Source: Allomyces macrogynus ATCC 38327 (lineage: Eukaryota > Blastocladiomycota > Blastocladiomycetes > Blastocladiales > Blastocladiaceae). From it: a stretch of 64,000 nt of DNA. Under the pieces are notes generated by a model, which was not told the DNA's origin, ran no database searches, and was given only the letters and a program-made list of their open reading frames with translations. The position numbers and the translations under genes were made by a program. This document shows, one piece after another, positions 44,224-55,655 of the stretch (its first letter is position 1; every line of letters starts with the position of its first letter). The stretch covers positions 55,933 to 119,932 of the forward strand of contig GG745387.1 in NCBI GenBank assembly GCA_000151295.1, in the 5' to 3' direction.

Positions 44224-44749
44224 GCGAGTTTGAGCAGAGAGACCAGAAGCACCGTGAAATATGTCGTGTTAAAAAACAATCGAAAAGAAATACTGGGCGA
44301 AAGTGGGGCGAAACCGTGGTGAAAAAGCTAAACGAGCTTCGCCCAGTTCGCACACACAAGAGAGCAAAGCAAACAACCACCCCAACCGCTTCGCAGGTCG
44401 ACGTTGACGACTTTGACGGCCACCGCCCACACCGTCCCTCCCGCTCAACGCTAACGGCCTCCAACCCACTTCTGCTCGCTGCACTACCCCATCGCCACGC
44501 CGGCCCACTTTTGCTCGGCACTCCCCGCACTGCCGCTGCTGCGGCACCAGCGCCAAACCCGCTCGCTCCCGGTCCCTCCGCGCCGACAGCACCAACTGTG
44601 CCACAGCTTGCGCAATCCTCCCAAGGAACCATCAACTTCCCAGCAACGCCTTGACGAACCAACCGCAACCGCTCTACGAATCCTCGACTGCCGGCCAGCC
44701 GATTGATTGATTCCTCGCCTGCGCCCCGTCCACACCTTGACCCTGCACG
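44224..44749. other. Short intergenic region, ELP5 to CBS-PB1 gene
   Basis: This 526-base gap holds the 3' end of ELP5 and the promoter and leader of the next plus-strand gene. A 144-codon frame overlaps the ELP5 stop but reads as Pro/Ala/Leu-rich leader sequence and has no domain support. Confidence 0.4.
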
Positions 44750-46945
44750 ATGAGCTCGGCGTCCTTCCCCGCGCGGCTTGCAGCGACGCCGCCCGGCAGC
44801 GGCTCGGCGCTCGGCGGCGACGTGCGCCGCCGCCACAAGGCCCGCGACGACGCTATCCGCCGCAAGATTGACCAAGGTACTTGGCGCGGCGCTCGGGGTC
44901 TTTGCAGGTGTGAGGTGATGGGGTCGCTCACGACGACGACTTGCACCGGGTAGAACTGCTGCGCAAGGGCGGTCGTCGCCCGGCCCCACCGTCGCGGTCG
45001 AACACGGCGCCGCCGCTCCTGCCCAACGCTAAGGCCGGCACCGTCGCTGCGTTGCGGCCGACGCCTCCGATTACGATTCGCCAGACGATGCGAGTGCTCG
45101 ATGGAGCGCAGCTCATGGCCGCACGTCGCTGCGATGCGCTGTTGGTGGTCGACCAGCAGGTATGTTGTTCGACTGGTGCCGCAGGCCGGTCGGTCGGGCA
45201 TTTCCGGGTGGGGGCTGACCTGCCGGTTTTCGATGGCGCTCGGTTAGGATCGCTTGTGTGGGATCGTCACGGACAAGGACTTGACGTTCCGCGTCGTCGC
45301 CGAAGGCCGCGATCCGATTGCGACCAAGAGTACGTTTGGAGGGCGCAACCCGCTGACCGCATTCCTGTGCATATTTCACTCACTCTTCTGCCTCGGCATG
45401 ATAGTCTCGGACGTCATGACCAAGGACGTCGAGTTTGTCAACGCCAACCAGACCGCGTCCGAGGCGCTGTCCGCCATGATCCAGGGCGGGTTCCGGCACT
45501 TACCCGTCATGGACGACGAGGGCGACGTCGTTGGCATTCTCGACATTACCAAATGCCTCTATGAGGCGCTCGACCGCGTCGACAAGATCTACGGCTCCTC
45601 CAAGAAGTTGACCGACGCGCTCGAGGATGTGCAGCGCGACTGGGCGCTGACGGGTATCAACGCCGCGCTCTCGCAGCAGTTTGAAATGATTCGCCAAAAG
45701 ATGCTGTGCCCGGACCTGGCCAGTGTCATGGCCGCCGACACGATGCGCCCGCCCAAGCTCGGGGTCAAGGCGACCGTCCGTGACGCCGCGCGCGCCATGA
45801 AGGCCGCGGGGTCCACGGCGACCTTGATCTTTGACGAGAATGCGCAACTCGCGGGCATTTTCACGTCCAAAGACGTGGTCCTGCGCGTGGTCGCCGTCAA
45901 GGGGGACCCGAACTCGACGTCCGTGATTCGCGTCATGACCCCGCGCCCAGATACGGTCACCAACAGCGCGACCATCTACGAGGCGCTGAAAATGATGCAC
46001 GATAACCATTACCTGCACTTGCCCGTCGTCGATGCGCAGGCGCCCGGTGCCGTTTTGGGGTTGATTGACGTGCTCAAGCTGACCTACACGGTGCTCGACA
46101 AGATCCACACAGTGCGCGACCAGGACGGGCCCGCGTGGGACGATTTCTGGAAGGCGACGTTCGCGCCCGAGTCGACGGTGAATGGCGGCAACAATAACCA
46201 GCACGACGTGGACTCGGTGATTTCGGCGACGACGGGCCCCGCGGGCGGATCCATGATTCGCCCGTCCGACTCGGCATCGGTGATTTCCGACGGGTACACG
46301 TTCGGACTCGCGCAGCAGCAGTCGTACGACCCGGACCAGTGCTTTGTCTTCAAGTTCCGCGACCCGTCGACGATGGCCGTGCACCGCGTCACGTCGCCGC
46401 TGTCGCTCGCGGTCCTCGTGACCCTGCTCAAGGAAAAGATTGGGCCGCACGTGGAAATCAACACGCTGTCGTACTCGGACGACGACGGCGATGACGTGAC
46501 TATCCAGACCGACGTCGACCTTGTGGCCGCCGTGGCCATGGCGCGCGACGCCGGCCTCCGCCGGATTTTGCTCGCGATCAACGGCGTGCGCCCAACCGTC
46601 GACTCGCCCGCGGCCGCCATGTCCGGCGGGACCGCGCCCGCGCGCCGCCGGTCGCAGCAGGGGGATATGTTCTCGGACCCCGTGCTCGTCGGTGTGGGTG
46701 CGGATGTCCCGCCGATGCCGCCGAAACCGGCGTCGGTCACGATGTCGCAGACGTCAGCGACGCGGTCGCTTGGTGGTGGGGCGGTCGCGCCGGCGTCAGC
46801 GGTCGGGAGCGCGATGAGCGGCGCGACGGTGGTGCCGAAGAGGAGCTGGATGCAGGCATTGTTTGAGCATCCGGCCATGTTGGTGGGCATGGGTGCGCTC
46901 ACGACGCTGAGTATGGTCGGGTTGGCGAGTCTGATGCGGCGCTGA
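44750..46945 (+). CDS. Four-CBS, PB1-domain protein with a C-terminal membrane segment
   Basis: Fungi have a conserved family with paired CBS (Bateman) modules, which bind adenine nucleotides, followed by a PB1 interaction domain. Four exons join in frame: 44750-44876, 44954-45159, 45248-45329 and 45405-46945, 651 residues. CBS repeats are visible as ITIRQTMRVLDGAQLMAARR with CGIVTDKDLTFRVVA, SDVMTKDVEFVNANQTASEA with GILDITKCLYEAL, the segment with AGIFTSKDVVLRVVA, and the segment with RVMTPRPDTVTNSATIYEAL. The PB1 domain (about 495-575) has VFKFRD with the basic-side Lys and the acidic OPCA loop SDDDGDDVTIQTDVDL. A hydrophobic stretch at the very end (MLVGMGALTTLSMVGLASLM) suggests a tail anchor. 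Its exact role is not established. Confidence 0.92.
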
Positions 46946-49900
46946 GTGCGCTGAGTTGGAGGATTGAGGATTGAGGATTGAGGGCATTCGTTTTTGCGGT
47001 TTTGAGTGAATGCTTTGGTTTTTTTTCTTGTCTTGTTGGCGTTTTTTGGCTGTAGTTCTATTGCTGGCAAAATGGCCCTTTTTCTGCACATGCTGGAGAG
47101 CGACAGATGCGTGACGGTTCTGGAAGCACATGAAAGCATAAAGCAAAAGAAACGAAAGTTAAGCGCCAAGGATGATCAACAAAAGAAAGCAGGCCGTGGC
47201 TGACGACGCACGACCGATATGGAACAACGCGCCATTTCGCGACAATGAGTGTCCAGAGCGAGAGTGTGGAGAGTCGGAGAGTTGTGGAGATCAGGCTGGT
47301 CAGTTTTGGATAGAGGCAAGTCAGCTGTTGCCTGAAAGAAGTGTCAGACGTATGCAAGTCTGCCTTGACTGAATCGCTTTGATTCGCAAGGTGTCATTCT
47401 CCCAGGCTCATAATGAGCCTCAACTCTCCCTCGAGCGGCCATCAAATTGCCGCTTGAAAGATACGCGGTCATGACTGTGCTGCTCACGCTGGACGTGCCC
47501 AACGACATCATGATTCTTGTGCAACAGTGTCACCACGTCTCTGTGGTCCAAGTCCAAACGGACTTGCAAAGATAGGGGCTGCAACCTGGGGCAGTTAAAC
47601 AGGTCTGCAAGAATGCACCCATTTCTCGAAAAATCGGGCCAAGCACGTCTTCAAGATAAAATTCCGAGTCTCAATGTCGCACATTCAAGCAGTGCACAGT
47701 TGTGCTCTGCATGATCACTGTCCAAGTGCTATGTCAAGTGCGACCCTGACACTTGGACCAAACACGATGAGATCTATTGTGCACACTCAAAGATGAGCAA
47801 ATGCGTCTGAAGAGTTGTTGTCGTCACGCTCTGGGCGCAGGCGGCCACTTGGGCTCTTGCAAAGCTTCACAAAAAGGCCCTCACAGTGTCATTGGTCTTG
47901 TGCCAAATTCCCGGATCTCTTCTGGTTCACAGCATTCGCGGTTATCATCAGAGCGCCTGTGCAGTATGTTGTCGCCTTGCCCCCCATGCTGCAGTCGCCA
48001 GCAACTGCATGGAGCTCATGCATGTGATATTGAACAATCATGTGCTGCCAGTCAGTTGGAACATGGGGTCAGAGGGTGCGCTTGCAAGCATGTAGTCTCC
48101 TCCACCACTTAGCTGTTTGAAAGAGTATGATATGCTATGGATGGAGAGGCGATCATTGTGGGTGGGAGAGCTGGCACTTGTGAGGCAACATCATCATTGA
48201 TTTCTGGATATGATGTGGAGTGACACATGTGACAAAACCTGCATGCACAAATGGAGTGACAGTTCTGGCAGAAGTTGCCAGCAGCAGCTGTCACACGGCC
48301 CACGCACTGCCAGCCACAATCAGCGCCATGACAAGAATCTCTTTGTGCAGGCCCAGGACAGTTGTGGCCGCCTTGATGACATCTGATTTGTGGGTGAGCA
48401 TGGATCAGCATTCCTTGAGCGCATGGAAGATGGCTGAGGAGGGGCATGGACGTTTAAGAATCGTGGTCCGATAGTGTTGTCATGCAAGAATCTCGCTGGT
48501 GAGTTGAGAGGGCGGATGTGGTCAGATGCGGCCATCATGGTTTTATCACTGGTTGGTTGCACTCCCAGCCCAAGTTGGACTGGATTTGGTCAGCCATGGG
48601 CCTGTGTGCCTGTCCTTTGGCAGCACATGATTCAGCCTCTAAACGGCTTGTGGACATCGTTTTGGCCACGTTTGCCATGTTCCACATGTGATGTGCCTGC
48701 CAACAAGGTGGAGACATACAGCGTTCAAGCAATTCACATGTGCATCTCTCTTGTCAGCCACTTTGCGGACTGCGCTCAAGCTGAAAAGACATCATTTATG
48801 AGGCGCGAATGTCCTCTTGTAGACCAGCAGGCATCACCATGTGCCTTGGCTGATACTTAAGGCTCACAAAGTTGCACTTGAAATGGATTGTATGTGCTGG
48901 TCATCAAACCAGCTCAAGGGCAGTGGAGACTTGCAGATTCAATTCTCCTTTGCACACTGCTAGACAGTTTCCTGTCAGCAGCAAGCCATATCATTGCCAA
49001 AAGCGATTGTTGTTTGACAGCCAAGTCATGGTTCATGGACAACTTGGATACATATCCCAGTCCCTCTACAACCACGTGTATTTGGTTGTGCTTGAGACCC
49101 AGTTCTTGGTCGCACCAAGGATGTGATCCTTAATCAGCACAGCAGTACAAAATGACTAAGAAGTCAAACGCCTTGGTGTGATCTTGCAGTAATGTGGGCG
49201 CTGATGGAATGGCAATGGCAGCACTGTGGCTGTCTTGGATGAGTGTGCCACAGGCGCAGTTGTTGCAGGATGTGGCCACTTGCACCATGTTCTCCAACCG
49301 CGCGCGACCAAGTCCTCATTTGGCCCAATCTGGTACAGTTAGCGCTTGCGTTCAAGGGCCAAGTGAGAGTGCATCTTGAGCACATCCACAGGCAGATGCT
49401 GTGCCACATGTGCAGGAGCCATGTCACAAGCCAAGCACATTCTTCCTTGTTGGGAAACAGTGGCTCGTAATGTTAGGGAGGCACAAACGGCGGGTGCTGC
49501 TTTGGTGGCAGTGGTGGCTGGGGTTTATGCTGAGGTAATTCATATGAGGGTGGGGGTCAAATTGAGACTTCACAAATGACCAGAGATCCGCAACTGTGGG
49601 CACGGCCACAAGAGCAGAGCATATGGTGCCAAGCAGTGAGCCCACAGTGAAGGCTGCCATGATGACTTGAGCATGCTTGTTGTACCAGGCAGCCAGCTGC
49701 ACATTGGCTGAAAAGAGTGAGGATTCAGCTAGTGGCACCAGTGGCGTGTGTATGCTGACACGAACAAGACGTGTTGTTGGTGACAGTGGCCGCTTCTGCG
49801 CGTAAAAACCAGAGGACGGACAGGTGTTGGACATGGCAGCAGCTGCCCATGATGTGTGTGCACAGCTGTCAACAAGCAAGGTTTGAATTGAAGCAAGTTG

Positions 49901-50362
49901 CAAGGGTTGTGGCCATTTTCTATTTTATCATTCATTGCCGTTGGGCCTGATTCTTCTTGGGCTTTGCGTGCCGATCGTTTCTGCCGTTGCCGCACGGCAG
50001 TCAAGAGGGAGAGCTGGGCAAAGAGTGAGTCGACGCCGCGACCAAGCAGGGATGTAGGTGTTGGAGCGAGTGAGTCCCAACGATGCACTTCCGACGCGTT
50101 GCGCACAATGTGCGGGCTTTCGCCGTGTTCGCAGTGGCGCAGCCTGCGGCAAAACGCCGTTTCGCCCGTCTTTCGCTCCGTTCCGCCTCTTTCGCCACTC
50201 GGTCGCAACTACCTGGGCGGTCCCGTCGCCTCCTGTTAGTCGTGCTTCGACAGCGCGACGATGCCGCCATCCAACCAGCGATCATCACCGGCAGCCCACC
50301 ACCACTGACTGCACCGCGAGCGCTCTCGCTGATTGCTTACTCGACCAGCAACCGCACTCAGC
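46946..50362. other. CpG-poor block between the CBS-PB1 gene and the helicase
   Basis: After a short 3' region with a triplicated GAGGATT repeat (about 46960-46980), the DNA from about 47400 to 49700 is CpG-poor with many TG and CA dinucleotides. Repeat R2 copy 2 lies at 47895-48205. Several frames of 60-128 codons occur on both strands, none with a recognisable domain. The last 450 bases return to gene-like composition and form the helicase promoter and leader. Confidence 0.45.
47895..48205 (-). repeat. Repeat R2, copy 2
   Basis: This is an inverted, more degraded copy of 39258-39580. Read on the minus strand it carries stop codons where copy 1 is open, and several differences are CpG in one copy and TpG or CpA in the other, for example GTGCAGTATGTTGTC here against GTGCAGTACGTTGTC in copy 1. 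Confidence 0.6.
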
Positions 50363-53300
50363 ATGTCCGCGACCCGCCGCCCGCGCCGCGCCGCTGCCAC
50401 TGCCGCCGCCGCCGCCATTGCCGGGGACCCACTGCCCGCACCCGCGGCCGACCCGCCTGCTCTGCCGCGCGCTGCCCGCCCGCGTGCTGCTGCGACCCCG
50501 CGCCGGACCGCGCGTGCCACACCCACGACCGCACCGCGTCCGACGCGCGCGTCAGCCGCCGCTGCCGAGCCGGAATCTGATACTGAGGACGAACCCGAAG
50601 ACGAGCCCAAGCCCAAGCGCCAGCGCCGCAAGGGCCCCGCCAAACCCACCAAGGCCGCCGCCACTGCTGCTGCTGCTGCTTCTGTTCCCGCGCCCGCTGC
50701 CGACGAGGAGGTCCCTGTTGCGTCTTCGTCGCGCGTGACGCGAAGTGCCACGCGCTCCCGCGCCTCGCCAAAAGGCAAGGGTAAAGCCAAAGCCAAGAAG
50801 TCCGTCGACGGCGAGCCGATTCCGGCTGACTGGGTCCCACACGCGATCGACGAAGTCGTGCCCGACCACACCGAGGCCGAGTTGTCGTCGCAGGCCGCCG
50901 TGGTCGATAGCCAGGCCGCGCTCCTCTCGCAGCAGCACTTTGTGGCCTCTGCCGCACCGGCCACAGCGCAACCAGAAAACGAGGAGAACAACGACGGCGA
51001 CAACGAGGAGCAGGGCGACGACGCGACCAACTGGTGGCGGTTTTTCCCAGACGTGCTCTCCAAGACGCCTGACGACGTTGATCTCGGCAACCAGCTCGAC
51101 GCGAATGCCGACGACGGCGCGCTGCTCGCTGCTGGCGTGCACGACCGCACCGGGTTTGCGCATGAGTTCGATCCGAGCGCTCGCAACAACAACAATAGCC
51201 GTGCGGCCGCGGCGCGCGCGCGCCCGATGCTCGACGACGACGACGTAGGCGAGGACGGGGAAGGGCGGCTGTCACCCACCGTCAAGCCCGGCCTCGAGCG
51301 CAATGAGACGCTGCTGTTTATGAGCAGCGAATCCGTTTCACTGCCGTTCCGTCTGCCTATGCCGCCCACGTCGATTGAAATTAACTCGCTCAAGTGTACT
51401 GAGCCGTCCGTTCTTGTCGACGTGATAGCACGCTACGTGCCGATTTTGCACGTGAGCCGACCGGGGATTCGGGACGACGGGTATTTCAACTGCTGGTGGA
51501 GCAGTGTCACTGAAGAAGTTCACTACGTGCACCCGGACTCGATGACCATGAGTGACGACGAGCTCAAGCAGCTGACCTACTCAAGCTTTGCCCAATTGGA
51601 GGCGGCCGATCCGTACTACGAGCGCTTCAAGCGCGCATGGCCGCCTCGCGAAGTGTGCGAGCGATTGCGGAACGACGGGTTTGTGGACGCGCCGTGTGGG
51701 ACTGAGCGCAATATCAAGGACCGGCTCGTGTTCATGTTCAAGGGCGACGCGTATTGGCGCCATGATGGTGATAGGCCCGAGGAGCCGGACGCCAGCCGTA
51801 CGTTCGACATCCCCAGCTCAAAAACGTACTTGGCCAATTCTAACCAACCTCATTGCACGGTTTAAACAGCCCACGACTCTTGCGCGGCCGGCCGCATGTA
51901 TATTGTGTTGACAGGCGGCACCAACGTTTCCAAGTGGACCGCCGAGCACAGCCAGTTCTACCGCATTGTCCTGCGCAGCATCACGGACCAGAATTACCCG
52001 CTGCCCATCCCGGCCGAGCCTGACACCCACCACGACGCGCGGCGCGACAAGTTCCAGTACGACGTGTGCGTCTACCTTAAGACCGACGCCGCCAACGCGG
52101 CCCTGCGCGAGGGCAGAGACGTGCCCGGGTTCTTGGACCAGCTCAAGTATCTGAAATGCACTCTGCAAGCGCGCAGCGACGCCATACCGCCGAAATTCTA
52201 CGTGCCGGACACGGTCGAGGGCGGGCACGCGCCGGCGCCGACGCCGCCCGGGTTCCAGTTGCAGCTGCACGATTACCAGCAGCGCACTCTCGGTTGGTTG
52301 CTCGCGCTCGAGCGGTCGCGGCGCGCGCGGACCGTGCGTGTGCACCAGGCGACCAAGTCCTCAACGCTGCAGCAGCGCGAGCAGTTTGTGGCGACGGCGT
52401 CACGCGGGGTGCCGAATTGGATCCAGCTCGGAAAGGACGGGATGTGGGTCAATTTGGCCACGTTCATGATGACGGCCGATCCGAGCGTTTGGGCTGACCG
52501 GCATTTGGGGATGGCCCCGCTCGAGTGCCGCGGCGCGCTCGAAGTCAGCAAGATGGGTGCCGGCAAGACGATCATGGCATTGTCGCTCGTGGCCGCAAAC
52601 CCGTTCCGGTCGGTGCGCGGGATTGTTTGGGACGATCCGAACGACAAGTTCAAATACCTCGTGTCGCGCGCGACGTTGATTGTTGTGCGGTCCGACTTGG
52701 TCACGCAGTGGGTCACCGAGGCGCAAAAGGCGCTGCCCGCCGGTGCCAAGATAGTGCAAGTGGCCACGATCCGCGACCACGGCGACCTCACCTGGAACGA
52801 CGTGCTGCTCGCTGACGTGGTCATAATCTCGCTCGCGTTCTTGCAAAACTACAACTACCAGAAACGCGTCGCAAAAGTCGTCAAGACCATGAACAAGTAT
52901 AGTCTGCCGCGCGAGGCCTACCTGATGCGCTGCCGCGACGACGGCCGTGACGAGCTCGATTGGTACGGGCGTTCTCAGCGGCAGCAGTGGATCAAGGCGC
53001 CGATGGCCGGCGGCATGCGCACCTTCAACGACCAGATGGACACGCACATTGCCGGCCTGCAGGAGCGCACACGCGCGCAGTTCGGGAACGACAAGAGTTG
53101 TGTTATTTTCGACCGCGTCTACTGGCACCGGATCATAATTGACGAGATTCACGAGCTCGCGAACGTGCTCTCGGCGCGCAATGCCTGGCTGCAAACGAGC
53201 ACGAGCGTCGCGGAAACGTTGCTGTTCACGCTGAAAACGCGGTTCCGGCTGGGGTTGACGGGCACGCCACCCCTGTCGCACCCGGTCTGTGTCGTGTCGC

Positions 53301-54772
53301 TCGCGGAGGCGGTTGGGGTGCGCAATTTGCCGACGACGGTCGCGGACGCACAGGCGTTTTTGAACTCGCACGTGCGCCGCAATGAACCCGACCTCGAGAT
53401 TCCGCCGGTGCACTACCAGACGAACTGGGTCGATTTGACCCCCGCCGAACTGGGCCTGATGGCGTCGTACCAGCGGCAGTCGGTGCGGTCGCGGCTCATG
53501 ATGTGCAACCACCACCAGATCCACGACGACGTGGTTGCCGCAACGGGCGTGACCGCCACGTCGGTCGACGAGGTCGCCGCGCGGATCCAGGTCGTGCGGC
53601 TCGACAAGATCGAGTCGCTCGTCAAGCAGGGCCGGAAACTGCAAGACGATATCGCCATGCTCACGGCGCGCATGGAGGCGCTCGTGTCGCTGATCCCGGA
53701 CGACGAGCGCGACAAGATGCCTGCCGGCCTGACCGTTTCGGACGACAACCGGCTGGTCGTCATGGGCGCTGACGCGCACGAGCGGCTCGTGCGGTACATT
53801 GCCGCGCCCGACTCGGACGAGGCCGACATGGAGATTCCCGTCGAGGTGCCGCACGTCGACGTATCCCGCGTCAAGAACCTCACGGTCGATGCCAAGACGA
53901 CCGCGCGCAAACTCGTCACGGCGTGCACCGATTTTGCCGACGTGCGCGGCCAGCTGCGCACGGTCGCCGCGCAGCACCGGTTCATGGCGACGGTGCTGTC
54001 GGCGATTGCCGAGGCCGAGGACCAGGCGTGTCCCGTGTGCATGGAGGACATCGCACGCACGGACCCGCTCGTGATTACGCGCTGCGGGCATGTTTTCTGT
54101 GATGCGTGCACACAGACGATGCTCGGGCAGCCCAGGCGGCTGTGTGCCATGTGCCGCGGCGAGTTGGATGGGGCCGGCGCGACGACGCGGCTGATCCTGC
54201 AGCCGGCCGACGAACCGATGAAGGAGTCTGACGAGGAGGAGGACGAGGACGCCGACTACGCTATTTACGGCTCCAAGATCAAGGCGCTCGTGCAGTTTGT
54301 GCGGCGCGTCGTGCGCGCCGACCCGACGGCCAAGCTGATCCTCTTCTCGCAGTTCCACCGGCTCACGGCACTCATGGCGCACGCATTCACCGAGTTTGGG
54401 ATCGGCAACGTCAAGCTCATGGGCGGCAACGTGATCTCGAAGCGGCGCGCGGTCACGCTCTTCCGCAACGATCCGGACATGAAGGTGCTGTTCCTGTCGG
54501 CCGAGGACAGCGTCTCGGGCCTGCAGCTGACCGAGGCCAATCACGTCGTGATTGTCCACCCGTTCTTGGGCGCGTCCGAGGCCATGGCGCGGGCCTACGA
54601 GATGCAAGGGTGCGCGCGCGCGGTACGCGCGGGCCAGGAGCGCGAAGTGACGATTACGCGGTTCGTGACGCGTGGCACGATCGAGGAGGAGTTGACGGCG
54701 CGGCGGAGCGATTTGCAGCGGGCGAATGAGGGCGAACAGGGGCAGGTTGAGGGGGATGCAGTGGAGAATTGA
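50363..54772 (+). CDS. SNF2-family helicase with embedded RING finger
   Basis: The architecture is that of Rad5/HLTF/SHPRH-type proteins, ATP-driven DNA translocases that are also ubiquitin ligases in DNA-damage tolerance. Two exons, 50363-51767 and 51915-54772, give 1420 residues; the donor GTGATA at 51768 restores frame. The first 300 residues are Ala/Pro/Lys-rich and acidic, probably disordered. The ATPase core has the Walker A KMGAGKT (GAGKT 683-687), DEIHE (878-882) and LGLTGTP. A C3HC4 RING (CPVCMEDI ... CGHVFCDAC ... CAMCRGEL) lies near 1174-1215 before the second helicase lobe (KLILFSQFHRL, SVSGLQLTEANHVVIVHPF, RAGQEREV). No HIRAN or PHD domain is evident. The 3' 1.2 kb is duplicated in inverted orientation at 62780-63997. 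Confidence 0.93.
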
Positions 54773-54836
54773 GAGGAAGTTGCGATCCTGTGAATGTTAT
54801 TGTTGGCCGCATGGAATGAAATGATGCGTGTTTGCT
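53606..54836 (+). repeat. Source segment of the inverted helicase duplication
   Basis: This part of the helicase gene (from about residue 1030 to 64 bases past the stop codon) recurs in reverse orientation at 62780-63997. The homology ends abruptly after GTGTTTGCT at 54836; beyond it the two flanks differ completely. Confidence 0.9.
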
Positions 54837-54841
54837 CGTCT

Positions 54842-55394
54842 TCAAAATGGACTGGTTGTTGCCTGACAAATTGGGCCGAGCGCTGCGTGATAGTTTGCCG
54901 CATTTGCTAGACCTGAATTTCGGTCGGTCGCAATAAGGACGGCGCATTTCTGGCGAGACCAAAGGCCGCGACCTAATGCAATCACGACCAGCAGCTCAGC
55001 ATCAGGAAACAGCATCAATCCTTTCAGCTGAAGCAAGTCTTTCCTGGTGCCCGTCGCGTTACTCAGTTCGCTGTGTGCAACTGTCAAGATCCAGCTGGAA
55101 TACGTGACCTTTCCCGACGACGTGTCTGCCCCTGACACGCGACGATCTCGCATCCCGAAAAACAAGGGACCTTCTTGCGTCCCGATGTATCCGCGATTTG
55201 CATGACGACGCGTTTAGCCCGATTATTTTCGCAACTGCAATCAAGATGAACTGCATTTTCGCTGCCGCCTGACTGCTCGGTTGCGACGAAGAGATGAAGC
55301 TGATGCATTTCAATGATGGACAAGAATCGACCAGTTTTGAAAACCAAACCTCACATTTCCTCCATAAACAAGTCATGATTGTTGGGGTCTGCAC
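54842..55394 (-). pseudogene. Leucine-rich protein fragment, frame-broken
   Basis: Minus-strand frames overlap and hand over to each other: one reads LVDSCPSLKCISFISSSQPS, another continues GKVTYSSWILTVAHSELSNA and LMLFPDAELLVVIAL. The content resembles leucine-rich-repeat stretches of the neighbouring F-box gene, so I take it as a broken relative. No intact gene can be built. Confidence 0.35.
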
Positions 55395-55655
55395 ATTGTT
55401 TGCGAGCGAAACGCAAGTTTGCAGCTTGAAAGCTCTTGGCGACTGCTCATATGATGTCTGCGCATTGAATCATGAAAAACATCAAACCAATCAACCCGAG
55501 CACACCAATTGCTCCGCGAGCATGGCCAATCATCAACAAGAATGCAAAAGATACAAAACAACGGAAACTGCTCCACCTGTCCACTGGCCCAATCGTCATG
55601 CTCGCCCGCCCACCCAGAAACGACGAATCATTACGTGCATGCGACTACGATACAA

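Noticed and set aside
44220..44654. A 144-codon open frame directly after ELP5.
   Set aside because: It overlaps the ELP5 stop, is low-complexity and Pro/Ala-rich, and sits where a leader and promoter are expected.
52400..54607. A 735-codon minus-strand open frame opposite the helicase.
   Set aside because: It mirrors the helicase coding sequence. The product is Arg/His/Leu-rich and unlike any protein family; the same shadow recurs in the duplicated copy.
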